Notes under the pieces: model-generated
Told to the model about the DNA's origin: nothing
Databases searched by the model: none
The model's input: the letters and a program-made list of their open reading frames with translations, nothing else
Program-made: the position numbers and the translations under genes
DNA from: Clostridium frigidicarnis
Lineage (GTDB): Bacteria; Bacillota; Clostridia; Clostridiales; Clostridiaceae
NCBI RefSeq assembly: GCF_900111985.1
Contig: NZ_FOKI01000004.1
Location: 124,001-188,000, forward strand
Length of the DNA stretch: 64,000 nucleotides
Reading direction: 5' to 3'
Shown: one piece after another, positions 36,472-45,370 of the stretch
How positions within the stretch are numbered: the first letter of the stretch is position 1
Layout: every line of letters starts with the position of its first letter

Positions 36472-36500
36472 TTGAAAAAATAAGAAAACAGTAGTATTAT
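36472..36500 (+). promoter_or_regulatory. Promoter of second POT gene
   Basis: TTGAAA (36472-36477), 17-base spacer, TATTAT (36495-36500); it matches the promoter of copy 1. The leader here is about 300 bases, twice that of copy 1, with no recognised riboswitch or terminator. Confidence 0.6.
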
Positions 36501-36802
36501 TATAAACATAATACATTAATGTAAAATTAAGGTGTTAAATAAATGTTCTTTAATTAAATATAAGAATTATTTTTACAAAAGATATGTTATATATAAGTTA
36601 TTCCTTAAATAAAAGCATATACAAGAAATTGTTATTATCTAAATATTTAGATTAATTCTAAAAGTATTTATGTGGAAACGATTTCTTGAATGATTTATTA
36701 AAGGGATTTTTTATGTAGAAATCAACAAAAAGCAATAGTATATTTTTTATTTACAATATTAATTTAGAGCATTTATAAGTTTAAAATTTAGGGGGGAAAT
36801 TA

Positions 36803-38197
36803 ATGAGTACACCAAACACAACAACACAAGTAAGTACACAAAAACAAAAACATCCTAAAGGATTGTATGTTTGTGGATTCACAGTAGCATTTGAAAGATT
36901 CGCCTTTTATGGTAGTAAAACTTTGTTGTTACTTTTTTTAGCAGAAACAGTAGCAAAAGGCGGATTAGGTGTAGGAAAAGCTGATGCAGCTGTAATAGCA
37001 GCAAACTTAGCAGCATGGACTTATTTAGCACCAATCATAGGAGGAATAATTGCTGACAGATGGATTGGACCTAGGATGTGCGTTATAATAGGATCATTTA
37101 TTATGGCGGCTGGATATGCTCTGGGATATTTTGCAACTAGCGTAGGTTGGATTTATGCAATGATAATATTAATATCAATAGGAACAGGATTCTTTAAAGG
37201 AAATCTGAATTCTTTACTTGGAGAATTATATGACAAAAATGATCCAAGAAAAGATATGGCCTTTTCTGTACAGTATTCATTTGTAAATGTTGGTGCATTC
37301 TTTGGACCATTACTTACAGGTATATTTGTTACTGGTTTATTTGCCCAAAAATCAGGTGGACAACTTGTTCAATATGGATATAGAGAAGTATTTTTGTTAT
37401 CTGCAGTGTTAACACTAGTATCAGGAATATTCTTTGTATTAACTATGAGGCATTTAGGTGATGCTGGAAAGGTACCTAATAAAATGCTTCATGGAGAACA
37501 AAATGAAGTTACTAAAAATAAATCTACTGAACCATTAACTCATGAAGAAAGAAATAGAGTATTAGTAATATTAATATTAATATTTTTTACAGTAATTTTC
37601 TGGTTTGCATATAATCAAGCTGGATATTCAATTGCATTATATATGAAAGATTTTATAGATCTTAAAGTAGGTAGTTTTGAAATTCCAGTAAACTGGATAG
37701 ATGCTATAAATGGTTTAATGTGTATAGGATTATCTCCTCTTATGGCTATAGTATGGGGTAAGTTAGCTAAGTCAAAGAGAGGCGATTTGAGTATGGCACA
37801 AAAAATTGGATTAGGATGTATATTATTAGGAGTTGGGTTCTTGTTTATGGTTGGAGCTGAAATGTCTAGACATGGAAGCGATGATTCAGCAATTAAAGCA
37901 AGCATCCTTTGGATTATATTCTTTGTTGTTTTTCAAACATTGGGAGAAATGTGTTTCTCGCCAATAGGATCATCAGTAGTAAGTAAACTTGCACCAGCAA
38001 AATATTTATCATTATTAATGGGATCTTGGACATTTGGAACATTTGCAGCTAATAAATTAGCTGGATATGTACAAGGACTAGTTGAAACAATGGGAAGAAT
38101 GCAAGTATTTGTAGCTATTCCTGTTATACTTGTTGTTTCAGCATTATTGATGATAGCATGTAATAAGAAACTTGAGAGTATGACTAAAATGGATTAA
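36803..38197 (+). CDS. POT/PTR-family di-/tripeptide transporter (copy 2)
   Basis: 464 residues, almost collinear with copy 1; most differences are conservative, and the central loop (about residues 225-240) differs most. It keeps GGIIADRWIGPR, GTGFFKGNLNSLLGELY and the C-terminal TMGRMQVFVAIPV. It too has VxxERF instead of ExxERF. Separate promoter, longer leader and separate terminator mean independent expression of the two copies. Peptide uptake is the family role; how proton coupling works without the first Glu is open. Confidence 0.93.
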   Translation: MSTPNTTTQVSTQKQKHPKGLYVCGFTVAFERFAFYGSKTLLLLFLAETVAKGGLGVGKADAAVIAANLAAWTYLAPIIGGIIADRWIGPRMCVIIGSFIMAAGYALGYFATSVGWIYAMIILISIGTGFFKGNLNSLLGELYDKNDPRKDMAFSVQYSFVNVGAFFGPLLTGIFVTGLFAQKSGGQLVQYGYREVFLLSAVLTLVSGIFFVLTMRHLGDAGKVPNKMLHGEQNEVTKNKSTEPLTHEERNRVLVILILIFFTVIFWFAYNQAGYSIALYMKDFIDLKVGSFEIPVNWIDAINGLMCIGLSPLMAIVWGKLAKSKRGDLSMAQKIGLGCILLGVGFLFMVGAEMSRHGSDDSAIKASILWIIFFVVFQTLGEMCFSPIGSSVVSKLAPAKYLSLLMGSWTFGTFAANKLAGYVQGLVETMGRMQVFVAIPVILVVSALLMIACNKKLESMTKMD

Positions 38198-38214
38198 ATA
38201 AAGATTAATTAGTA

Positions 38215-38252
38215 TATAGGATAAGTAGTTAATACTTATCCTATATTTTTTT
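38215..38252 (+). terminator. Intrinsic terminator
   Basis: TATAGGATAAGTA (38215-38227) / TACTTATCCTATA (38233-38245), then TTTTTTT. Confidence 0.88.
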
Positions 38253-38261
38253 ATTGTATAG

Positions 38262-38330
38262 GAAATTATAGGATTTTTGATATTCTATAATTCTGATAAA
38301 ACCTAGGGTTAAAAAGATTTTTTAGATTTA
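38262..38330. repeat. Intergenic dispersed repeat, partial copy
   Basis: CTGATAAAACCTAGGGTT (38293-38310) matches 1445-1462 with one difference, and GGAAATTATAGGATTTTTGA with TTCTATAATT recalls 6595-6645. Found directly after a terminator, as are the other copies. Confidence 0.5.
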
Positions 38331-39209
38331 GATGTAGTTTTATTAAATAGATTAATCCAGTTAAAGTTTAGGAGAATTTATATAGAATAGTGTAGGAAGT
38401 TATTGAGTTAAGGTTATCTCTGAATTAAAAAGGTTCATCATAGAAATAAGTATTATATAAAAGTTAAAGTACTTATATATAATTTCATATGAAAGAAATT
38501 ACTTATATTAAAACATAGGAATGGTTTGAGATTTTTAATTTATTAAATAAATAGTTAAACTTTATAGATAAAATGTAAAAAAAAGTTTTAAATATACATA
38601 AAATAACTTAAACTTCTTTAAAATAGGTCAAATACATAAAATATACCTATAATTCTCATATAAACTCTTAAATGGTATGATTTTCAAAAATAATGGTGAA
38701 AAATATTGAATTAACCAAAAAAAGGTGATAATATGTAAACATAAATAAATTCAAAATTTATGGCGGAGATTTAGAGAGCCTTAATTTAAGAAGAATTGAA
38801 AAGGTATAACATATGTGTTTGGTTATCCTAATACATAATTTTATATATTTTAATATTCTTTTTACATTAAGGTTTTTTTGCGCCAGAAATAGGGCAGACT
38901 TTTTGTATGAATTTTTAATATATTTAAAATTTAAGTACTTAAAACCACAGTTTAATATGAAATGATTCTTAGTTTTAAATGGAAGTTTTATAATTCTTCA
39001 GGTGAAGCTTAGAATAATTTATCTAGGCTAATAACAGTGATTGTTTCTAATTTAAGAAATTTATTGATAGTAATGGTATAAAAGTATATTAAAAATAACA
39101 AATACAAATGAAGAAATTTAACCTTATAGTAATAAAAACACCATAAAAGTCAAAGCAATATTTACAAAATTAGTTTTATTTATATTTTAAGTTAAAGAGG
39201 GGATAATTT
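38331..39209. other. ~880-base non-coding region upstream of glpT
   Basis: No convincing open frame. It holds a small palindrome CTTCAGGTGAAG near 38997, whose TTCAGGTGAAG core recurs (minus strand) in the nrdJ leader near 61510. I see no clear catabolite-repression site or riboswitch. GAGGGG at about 39197-39202 is the glpT ribosome binding site. Confidence 0.4.
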
Positions 39210-40547
39210 ATGTTAAATTTTTTAAAGCCAGCGCCTCATATAGAGAGGATGTCAGAAGAAAAAATACCATCAGCTTATAAAAGATATCGTATACAAACAT
39301 TTATAAGCATTTATATCGGTTATCTTATTTATTATTTTGTAAGAAGTAATTTTTCACTAGCAAAGGTATATTTAATTGAACAAGGTTTTACCAAAACTGA
39401 AATCGGTTTTGTAGCGTCAGCTCTAGGATTAGCTTATGGAATAAGCAAATTTGTAATGGGAAATTTATCGGATAGATCTAATCCAAGATACTTTTTAGCC
39501 ATAGGACTTATATTATCTGGAATAGTAAACTTATTCATACCTAATGCAAATGGAATAGGTATGATGTTTATATTAATGTTATTAAATGGATGGTTTCAGG
39601 GAATGGGATGGCCTCCATGTGGAAGAGTAATGACTCACTGGTTTTCAGATAAGGAACGTGGAATTAAGATGTCTGTATGGAACACTGCTCATAATGTAGG
39701 TGGTGGATTTATAGCAACAGTAGTTTTAATAGGAGTATCAGTATTTGGAAGTTGGAAAGGTGCATTTTATTTGCCTTCAATAATTGCAATAGTTGGTGGA
39801 ATATTATTTATAGTATTTGCAAAGGATACACCGCAATCAGTAGGATTACCACCAATAGAAGAATATATGGATGATTATCCAGAAGTAGTAGTAGAAGATA
39901 GAGAGAAAGAACTTTCAGGAAAAGAAATATTATTTAAATATGTTTTAAATAACAAATATTTATGGTTTATTGCTATATCTAACGTATTCGTTTATCTAGT
40001 TAGATATGGTGTCATAAACTGGGTACCAACATACTTACAAGAAGTTAGACATTTTAATCCTAAAGATTCATCAATTGCATTTGCGTTATTTGAATATGCA
40101 GCAATACCAGGAACTATATTAGTTGGATGGATTAGTGATAAGGTTTTTCACGGAAGACGTGCACCAGTAGGAGTATTTTGTATGATTGGAGTTGGTATAG
40201 CAACTTTTGTATACTGGAAAAGTACAAGTATGCTAGCAATAAATTGTGCATTAGCTTCAATTGGAGCATTAATATATGGACCAGTTATGCTTATAGGGGT
40301 TAGTGCATTAGACCTTGTTCCTAAAAAGGCAGCAGGTACTGCAGCTGGATTCACAGGATTATTTGGTTATATGGGTGGACAAGTTTTAGCTGAATTAGCT
40401 ATGGGAGCTATAGTCGATAAGTTTAGCTGGGATGGTGGATTTATAACTTTAATGATATCATCGGTTTTAGCAATAGTTTTCTTGGCTTTCACATGGAATG
40501 TTCATGACAGATCAGAGGATAATAATAAGAATGAAGTAACTGCTTAA
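39210..40547 (+). CDS. glpT: Glycerol-3-phosphate transporter (MFS, OPA family)
   Basis: 445 residues. Exchanges glycerol-3-phosphate for phosphate across the membrane. The N-terminus MLNFLKPAPHIERM, YYFVRSNFSLAKVYLIEQGF, GISKFVMGNLSDRSNPR and GWFQGMGWPPCGRVMTHWF match GlpT very closely, including the Arg residues used for phosphate binding in the OPA family. Single gene after a long leader and before a strong terminator; glpQ or glpK are not adjacent. Related hexose-phosphate carriers (UhpT) are less similar in these motifs. Confidence 0.93.
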   Translation: MLNFLKPAPHIERMSEEKIPSAYKRYRIQTFISIYIGYLIYYFVRSNFSLAKVYLIEQGFTKTEIGFVASALGLAYGISKFVMGNLSDRSNPRYFLAIGLILSGIVNLFIPNANGIGMMFILMLLNGWFQGMGWPPCGRVMTHWFSDKERGIKMSVWNTAHNVGGGFIATVVLIGVSVFGSWKGAFYLPSIIAIVGGILFIVFAKDTPQSVGLPPIEEYMDDYPEVVVEDREKELSGKEILFKYVLNNKYLWFIAISNVFVYLVRYGVINWVPTYLQEVRHFNPKDSSIAFALFEYAAIPGTILVGWISDKVFHGRRAPVGVFCMIGVGIATFVYWKSTSMLAINCALASIGALIYGPVMLIGVSALDLVPKKAAGTAAGFTGLFGYMGGQVLAELAMGAIVDKFSWDGGFITLMISSVLAIVFLAFTWNVHDRSEDNNKNEVTA

Positions 40548-40550
40548 ACT

Positions 40551-40585
40551 AAAAGCTGTATCTTAATAGATACAGCTTTTTTCTT
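40551..40585 (+). terminator. Intrinsic terminator
   Basis: AAAAGCTGTATCT (40551-40563) / AGATACAGCTTTT (40568-40580), then TT. Confidence 0.9.
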
Positions 40586-40678
40586 ATAATACTTAATGTA
40601 AATGGGATTAAAGTCATAAATTTAGGTAATAATATATAAATAGTATTAATAATTTTATGGCAAAACGAGGAGTGTATT

Positions 40679-41314
40679 ATGAGATTACCAAAACATATTG
40701 GAATTATTCCAGATGGAAATAGAAGATGGGCGTTAAGAAATGGATTAGATAAATCTGAAGGATATGATTTAGGGTTAGATCCAGGTTTAAAACTTTTTAA
40801 AGCTTGTAAAGAAATTGGGGTTAATGAGATAACATATTATGGGTTTACTACTGATAATACCAAAAGACCTAAGGAACAAAGATTAGCTTTTACTGAAGCA
40901 TGTATAAATGCAGTAAAACTTTTATCAAATGAGGATGCAGAGTTATTAGTATTAGGAAACACAGAATCAAATATGTTTCCTAAAGAGTTAAAACCATACA
41001 CTACGAGAAAAAAATTTGGAAAAGGAAGTATCAAGGTTAATTTCTTAGTCAACTATGGGTGGGCTTGGGATTTGGAAAAATTAGCATTAAATGATGGAAA
41101 CAAGGTTGTGGATAAACTTAAATCTAAGGATATATCCAGAATAGATTTAATAATACGTTGGGGAGGCAGAAGAAGATTAAGTGGATTTTTGCCAGTTCAA
41201 TCTGTATATTCTGATTTTTATGTAATTGATGATTACTGGCCAGATTTCAAAGAGGACCATGTATATGAAGCTTTAAAGTGGTACGATGAGCAAGATGTTA
41301 CATTGGGTGGTTAA
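40679..41314 (+). CDS. Undecaprenyl-diphosphate-synthase-family cis-prenyltransferase (short form)
   Basis: 211 residues, some 30-40 shorter than usual UppS. The active-site region HIGIIPDGNRRWA has the catalytic Asp at D12 (canonical MDGNGRWA), and the C-terminal RWGGRRRLSGFLPVQ with SVYSDFYV matches the family's RTGGExRLSNFLLWQ and YxExxF. The product chain length is unknown; the changed motif and short length suggest a second, specialised prenyltransferase rather than the housekeeping enzyme, which normally sits next to cdsA. AGGAG precedes the ATG. Confidence 0.85.
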   Translation: MRLPKHIGIIPDGNRRWALRNGLDKSEGYDLGLDPGLKLFKACKEIGVNEITYYGFTTDNTKRPKEQRLAFTEACINAVKLLSNEDAELLVLGNTESNMFPKELKPYTTRKKFGKGSIKVNFLVNYGWAWDLEKLALNDGNKVVDKLKSKDISRIDLIIRWGGRRRLSGFLPVQSVYSDFYVIDDYWPDFKEDHVYEALKWYDEQDVTLGG

Positions 41315-41337
41315 TAATATAGTTAGGAAGTAAAATA

Positions 41338-41382
41338 AAGGTATGAAGAATAGTGTAACATACATTAATTTTCATACCCTTA
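41338..41382. terminator. Terminator-like hairpin between convergent genes
   Basis: AAGGTATGAA (41338-41347) pairs with TTCATACCCTT (41371-41381); the AT-rich flanks could serve both the prenyltransferase gene and comFB. Confidence 0.5.
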
Positions 41383-41391
41383 ACTAATTTT

Positions 41392-41661
41392 TTAACAATT
41401 ATGGCGCTGATTTTTTTTAACAATTTCTATTGCATTAGTAACTGATGATACAACATCTGTAATTGTCTGTTGCTTTAAACTTTCAACCTTAGTAAATAAC
41501 TCTCCTTCAGAAGAAGAAACATAGTGGGGTTTTAAATTATTCAGGGCTAAAGACATTACATCGTCTTTACATTTTTCACAAGTACACATGTTAAGTTTAT
41601 TATTATCCCAGATTGTAGAAAGAAAATCTTCAACTAGATACTCCATATAATTTTTAATCAT
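41392..41661 (-). CDS. comFB: ComFB-family protein
   Basis: 89 residues, the normal length. The N-terminal YMEYLVEDFLSTIW, the zinc-type CTCEKCKDDVMSLALN and PHYVSSSEGELFTK are the characteristic parts of the late-competence ComFB family; B. subtilis ComFB binds zinc through such cysteines, and its cellular role is not settled (some relatives bind cyclic dinucleotides). It stands alone on the minus strand, away from any com operon. No strong ribosome binding site is visible before this ATG; a second ATG (MEYLV) lies 5 codons inside. Confidence 0.85.
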   Translation of the reverse strand: MIKNYMEYLVEDFLSTIWDNNKLNMCTCEKCKDDVMSLALNNLKPHYVSSSEGELFTKVESLKQQTITDVVSSVTNAIEIVKKNQRHNC

Positions 41662-41985
41662 GAAATCACACTTTCTAAATATATTTATTCAACAAAGTTT
41701 GTAGTGAATTTTTATAAGATAAAAGATTATTATTAAATATTTAATAATAAGTCAATGTTGAACATATTAAATATAATATATATAGTTAAATTTTAACATA
41801 TAGTCAAAATCACTTCAAGTATATGTTAATGAGGGGATTTTTAGTTTAAGATAAGTTTTTGTTCAAAATGGAATGCATTACGAAAATCTAATTTTAAACT
41901 AATAATATAGATATAAACATTGACTTGAAGTTAAGGAAAGTATAACCTAAAATTAAGAAATAAATTTATATTTTGAGGTGTTAAT
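41662..41985. other. Divergent intergenic region, comFB/flavodoxin
   Basis: AT-rich, no gene. It must hold both promoters; no clear operator or structured RNA is seen. Confidence 0.4.
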
Positions 41986-42492
41986 ATGAATAATCAGTTA
42001 GTTGTATATTATAGCTTAGATGGCAATACAAAATTTATTGCAGAACAAATTCAAGAAGAACTAAAATGCAATATTCTTCAACTTAAACCTATAAAAGATT
42101 TAAAGAGTGATAGCATGAAATTAGCTAAGTATTTTTGGGGAGGAAAACAAATTTTTACAAATGAATCTCCGGAACTTATGCCATATAAAGTAAATTTAAC
42201 TAAATATGATACATTATTTATAGGAACTCCTATTTGGGCTGGTAATTTTGCTCCAGCAATAAAAACATTTATTAAAGATAATAAAATAGAAAATAAAAAT
42301 ATTTACTTATTTTGTTGTCATGGAGGCGGAGGGGTTGGAAAATCCGTTAAAGAATACGAAAAATTTTTAGGGGGAAATAATAAAATAATTTCTACAATAG
42401 ATTTTAAAGATCCTTTAAAGAATTCTTTGGACATTAATAAACGTAAAGTGATTAAATGGATAGAGGATATAAAAGTCAATAAAGAAAAATAG
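41986..42492 (+). CDS. Flavodoxin-family protein
   Basis: 168 residues. The FMN phosphate loop is YYSLDGNTKFIAEQI near the N-terminus, and the isoalloxazine loops are GTPIWAGNFAPAI and CCHGGGGVGKS. It belongs to the flavodoxin_4-like group found widely in clostridia rather than the classical short electron-transfer flavodoxins. Likely an FMN electron carrier or quinone-type reductase. Stands 190 bases before the iron/phosphonate-type ABC importer; a link to iron status is only suggestive. Confidence 0.88.
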   Translation: MNNQLVVYYSLDGNTKFIAEQIQEELKCNILQLKPIKDLKSDSMKLAKYFWGGKQIFTNESPELMPYKVNLTKYDTLFIGTPIWAGNFAPAIKTFIKDNKIENKNIYLFCCHGGGGVGKSVKEYEKFLGGNNKIISTIDFKDPLKNSLDINKRKVIKWIEDIKVNKEK

Positions 42493-42682
42493 AGTTTTTT
42501 AGTGTACTTAAAAAATTTGGAATAAATTTGTTGGGAAAGTCTTGGAATTTAAAGATAGGTAAATGATTTTCTATTTGAAATACAAATAGAGCTATAGATA
42601 ACTATTTGATATATCTATAGAAGGTGAATATTTCCTCAAAATATGTTACATTATTGTTAACAAATGAGAGTGGGGGATACCA

Positions 42683-43720
42683 ATGAAAAGGATTAAAAAA
42701 ATATTAGGTATTGCTTTAGCTGCTACGCTATCTTTAGGAATGGGTGCTTGTTCTCAAGGTACCTCAAAAGATAATGCTAAGGTAAGTAAAAAAGATGGGA
42801 ATTTAAAAATAGTTGCAACTTCAGATGATTATAAAAAGCTTTTTGACAAGTTCACTGAAGAAACAGGAATAAAAACGGAGTATCTATCTATGTCGTCAGG
42901 GGAAGTAATATCTAGAATAGAAGCTGAAGGAAATAAGCCTATGGCAGATTTTTGGTTTGGTGGAGGGGTAGATGCTTTCATGAAGGCAAAAGATAAGGGA
43001 TTACTAGAACAATGTGAATTTGATGGTGCAGAAGATATATCTAGTGAATTTAAAGATGATGATAATTATTGGTTTAGTAAGGGGCTTACTGTAGTAGGGT
43101 TTATAGTAAATAAGGATATACTACAAGAGAAAAATTTACCTGAGCCTAAAACATGGAAGGACTTATCAAATCCTATATATAAAGATGAAATAGCTATGTC
43201 TAATCCTGCTGTATCAGGGACAAACTATGCAGTTGTTAATGGTATTCTTCAAAATATGGGAAATGAAGAAGGATGGAAATATTTAAGTGATTTAAATAAG
43301 AATATACCTTTTTATGATAAAAGAGGAGCAGATCCATGGAAAAAGGTAGTTGCAGGGGAAAGAGCCATAGGAATAACTTACTTAGATACTGCATTAGAAG
43401 GCATGGAAAAAGAGAAAAATGTAAAATTAATATATCCTGAGGATGGTATTCCTTGGATGCCAGATGGAGTTGCAGTATTTAAAAATGCAGCTAATTTAGA
43501 AAATGCAAAAACATTCTTACAATGGGTTTATAAAGATGAAAACTTAAAACAAATAGTTGAACTTGATAAAAAGGGTACATTAAAACTAGTAAAACCAAAT
43601 TTACAAGGGGTTGAATTAAATATAGATAATTCAAAGCTTCTTAAGGAAGATTTATCTTTATTTGGATCTCAAAGAACTGAAGTTTTAGATAAATGGAATA
43701 AACTTGCAGGAGATAAATAA
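42683..43720 (+). CDS. ABC importer substrate-binding lipoprotein (Fe3+/phosphonate type)
   Basis: 345 residues. The signal peptide has a lipobox ending GMGAC (Cys about 23), so it is a membrane-anchored extracellular lipoprotein. The fold is the FbpA/PhnS class of binding proteins: LKIVATSDDYKKLFDKF, ADFWFGGGVDAFMKAKDKG, WKDLSNPIYKDEIAMSNP. The FbpA Tyr-Tyr iron-binding pair is not obvious, so the substrate (ferric iron, 2-aminoethylphosphonate or another oxyanion/organic ligand) is unresolved. The next gene starts on its last base. Confidence 0.85.
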   Translation: MKRIKKILGIALAATLSLGMGACSQGTSKDNAKVSKKDGNLKIVATSDDYKKLFDKFTEETGIKTEYLSMSSGEVISRIEAEGNKPMADFWFGGGVDAFMKAKDKGLLEQCEFDGAEDISSEFKDDDNYWFSKGLTVVGFIVNKDILQEKNLPEPKTWKDLSNPIYKDEIAMSNPAVSGTNYAVVNGILQNMGNEEGWKYLSDLNKNIPFYDKRGADPWKKVVAGERAIGITYLDTALEGMEKEKNVKLIYPEDGIPWMPDGVAVFKNAANLENAKTFLQWVYKDENLKQIVELDKKGTLKLVKPNLQGVELNIDNSKLLKEDLSLFGSQRTEVLDKWNKLAGDK

Positions 43721-45369
43721 TGAGGAATAAAAATAAAAGGGTACCTAATTTAGGTACCCGTTTTTGTGGTTTTTTTGATAAGGTTTTAATAGTTTTAATT
43801 ATATCATTAATAGTTTTATTTATACTTTGGCCTGTTATAGCGGTTATTAGTAAAAGTTTATTTCTAAATGGGAAATTCACTTTAGATTTATATAAGAATA
43901 TTTTTACTAATAACAAAAAATTGATTTATAATAGTTTGTTTGTGGCTACGATTACTACAATAATATCTACAGTGTTTTCAATTGTAATTTCCACATACGT
44001 ATATTTTTCTAACAATAGAACAAAAAAAATTCTTATGTTAATACTTATGCTTACAATGATTTCACCTCCTTTTGTATCATCATTAGCATACATACAACTT
44101 TTTGGAAGAAGAGGATTTATAACATATAAAATTTTAAAATTAAATATAAATCCATATGGATGGCAAGGGATTGTATCTATGCAAAGCTTAGGTTTTATAT
44201 CATTAAATTCGTTAATGATTTTAGGATTTATAAAGAACATAAATAAGAGTCTTCTACAATCTTCAAGAGATTTAGGGGCTAGTGTTTTGTATACATTTAG
44301 GAGGGTATTATTACCTTTAATGGCTCCTAGTATAATAGTATGTTCCTTACTTACTTTTATAAGATCATTATCAGATTTTGGAACTCCAATGACCATAGGA
44401 GGTGCTTTTAACACTTTGGCTACAGAAATATATCTAAAAATAATAGCTCAAGGAGATTTACCTATGGCCGCAGCTATGAATATTTTAATACTTGTTCCTA
44501 CTATTTTAATATTTATACCATATAGAATGTATATGAAAACTGCAAATAATACTTATAATGAAAAAGTGACTTCTAATACTGTAGATTTTAAATTTAAAGG
44601 TATAGTATTAATAATATTCAGGATAATCACATATTTATTTGTAGTTGTTATGATTGTTCAATATTTAACCATATTTTTATCAGCCATAACTAAATTTAGC
44701 TATGGAAAAACTAGTTTTACATTTGAATATATTAAATATTTAAAAGAGTATAATGCTTCATCAATAATAAGAAGTATTATATATGGATTAATTACAGGTA
44801 TAATTGGCACTTTTATAGGAATGATAATTTCTTATTACATGGAGAGAAGAAAAATAAGGGGAAGAAAAATAATAGACTTTATTGTAACTATACCTTATAT
44901 AATACCTGGAACATTCTTTGGAATAGGATACATTTTAGCTTTTAATAGTGAACCATTAGCATTAACAGGTACAGCATTTATAGTTGTATTAAACTGTATT
45001 TTTAAACAGTTACCAATGGTTACAAAGACAACCTCTGCTTCATTAAGTCAAATTAATAGGGATATGGAATATAGTGCTAAGGATTTGGGAGCTAATAAGT
45101 TTTATATCTTAAAGGACATGATTTTTCCTAATGTAAAATCAGCGTTTATTGTAGGCTTTATAAATAATTTTACAGCTACTATGACAACGTTAGGTGCTGT
45201 AATTTTTCTTATATATCCAGGTCAAAAGGTTGCTACCATTGATTTGTTTGAGGCTATAAATGGAGGGAATTATGGTGTTGCAGGAGCTATTTCATCTATC
45301 ATAATAATAATAACTCTTTTAATAAATATTGGCTTTTCAAAATTAGTTTTAAGAAATGAGGAATATTAG
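43720..45369 (+). CDS. ABC importer permease with two fused permease domains (FbpB-like)
   Basis: 549 residues with about 12 membrane helices and two copies of the EAA loop (SRDLGASVLYTFRRVLLPL and AKDLGANKFYILKDMIFPN), so one chain forms the whole channel, as in FbpB/ThiP-type importers. The ATG shares one base with the stop codon of the binding-protein gene; AGGAG at 43708-43712 precedes it. A terminator-like hairpin lies inside codons 7-15. The C-terminus overlaps the leader of the ATPase gene. Confidence 0.88.
   Translation: MRNKNKRVPNLGTRFCGFFDKVLIVLIISLIVLFILWPVIAVISKSLFLNGKFTLDLYKNIFTNNKKLIYNSLFVATITTIISTVFSIVISTYVYFSNNRTKKILMLILMLTMISPPFVSSLAYIQLFGRRGFITYKILKLNINPYGWQGIVSMQSLGFISLNSLMILGFIKNINKSLLQSSRDLGASVLYTFRRVLLPLMAPSIIVCSLLTFIRSLSDFGTPMTIGGAFNTLATEIYLKIIAQGDLPMAAAMNILILVPTILIFIPYRMYMKTANNTYNEKVTSNTVDFKFKGIVLIIFRIITYLFVVVMIVQYLTIFLSAITKFSYGKTSFTFEYIKYLKEYNASSIIRSIIYGLITGIIGTFIGMIISYYMERRKIRGRKIIDFIVTIPYIIPGTFFGIGYILAFNSEPLALTGTAFIVVLNCIFKQLPMVTKTTSASLSQINRDMEYSAKDLGANKFYILKDMIFPNVKSAFIVGFINNFTATMTTLGAVIFLIYPGQKVATIDLFEAINGGNYGVAGAISSIIIIITLLINIGFSKLVLRNEEY
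43739..43766 (+). terminator. Terminator-like hairpin inside the permease gene (attenuator)
   Basis: GGGTACCTAA and TTAGGTACCC (43739-43759) form a 10-bp-arm palindrome followed by GTTTTTG, 20 bases into the permease reading frame. It would end a share of transcripts right after the binding-protein gene. Confidence 0.6.
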
Positions 45370-45370
45370 C

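Noticed and set aside
42500-42682. Fur box before the ABC importer
   Set aside because: I found no convincing 19-bp Fur-type inverted repeat, so iron regulation is not supported by the sequence.
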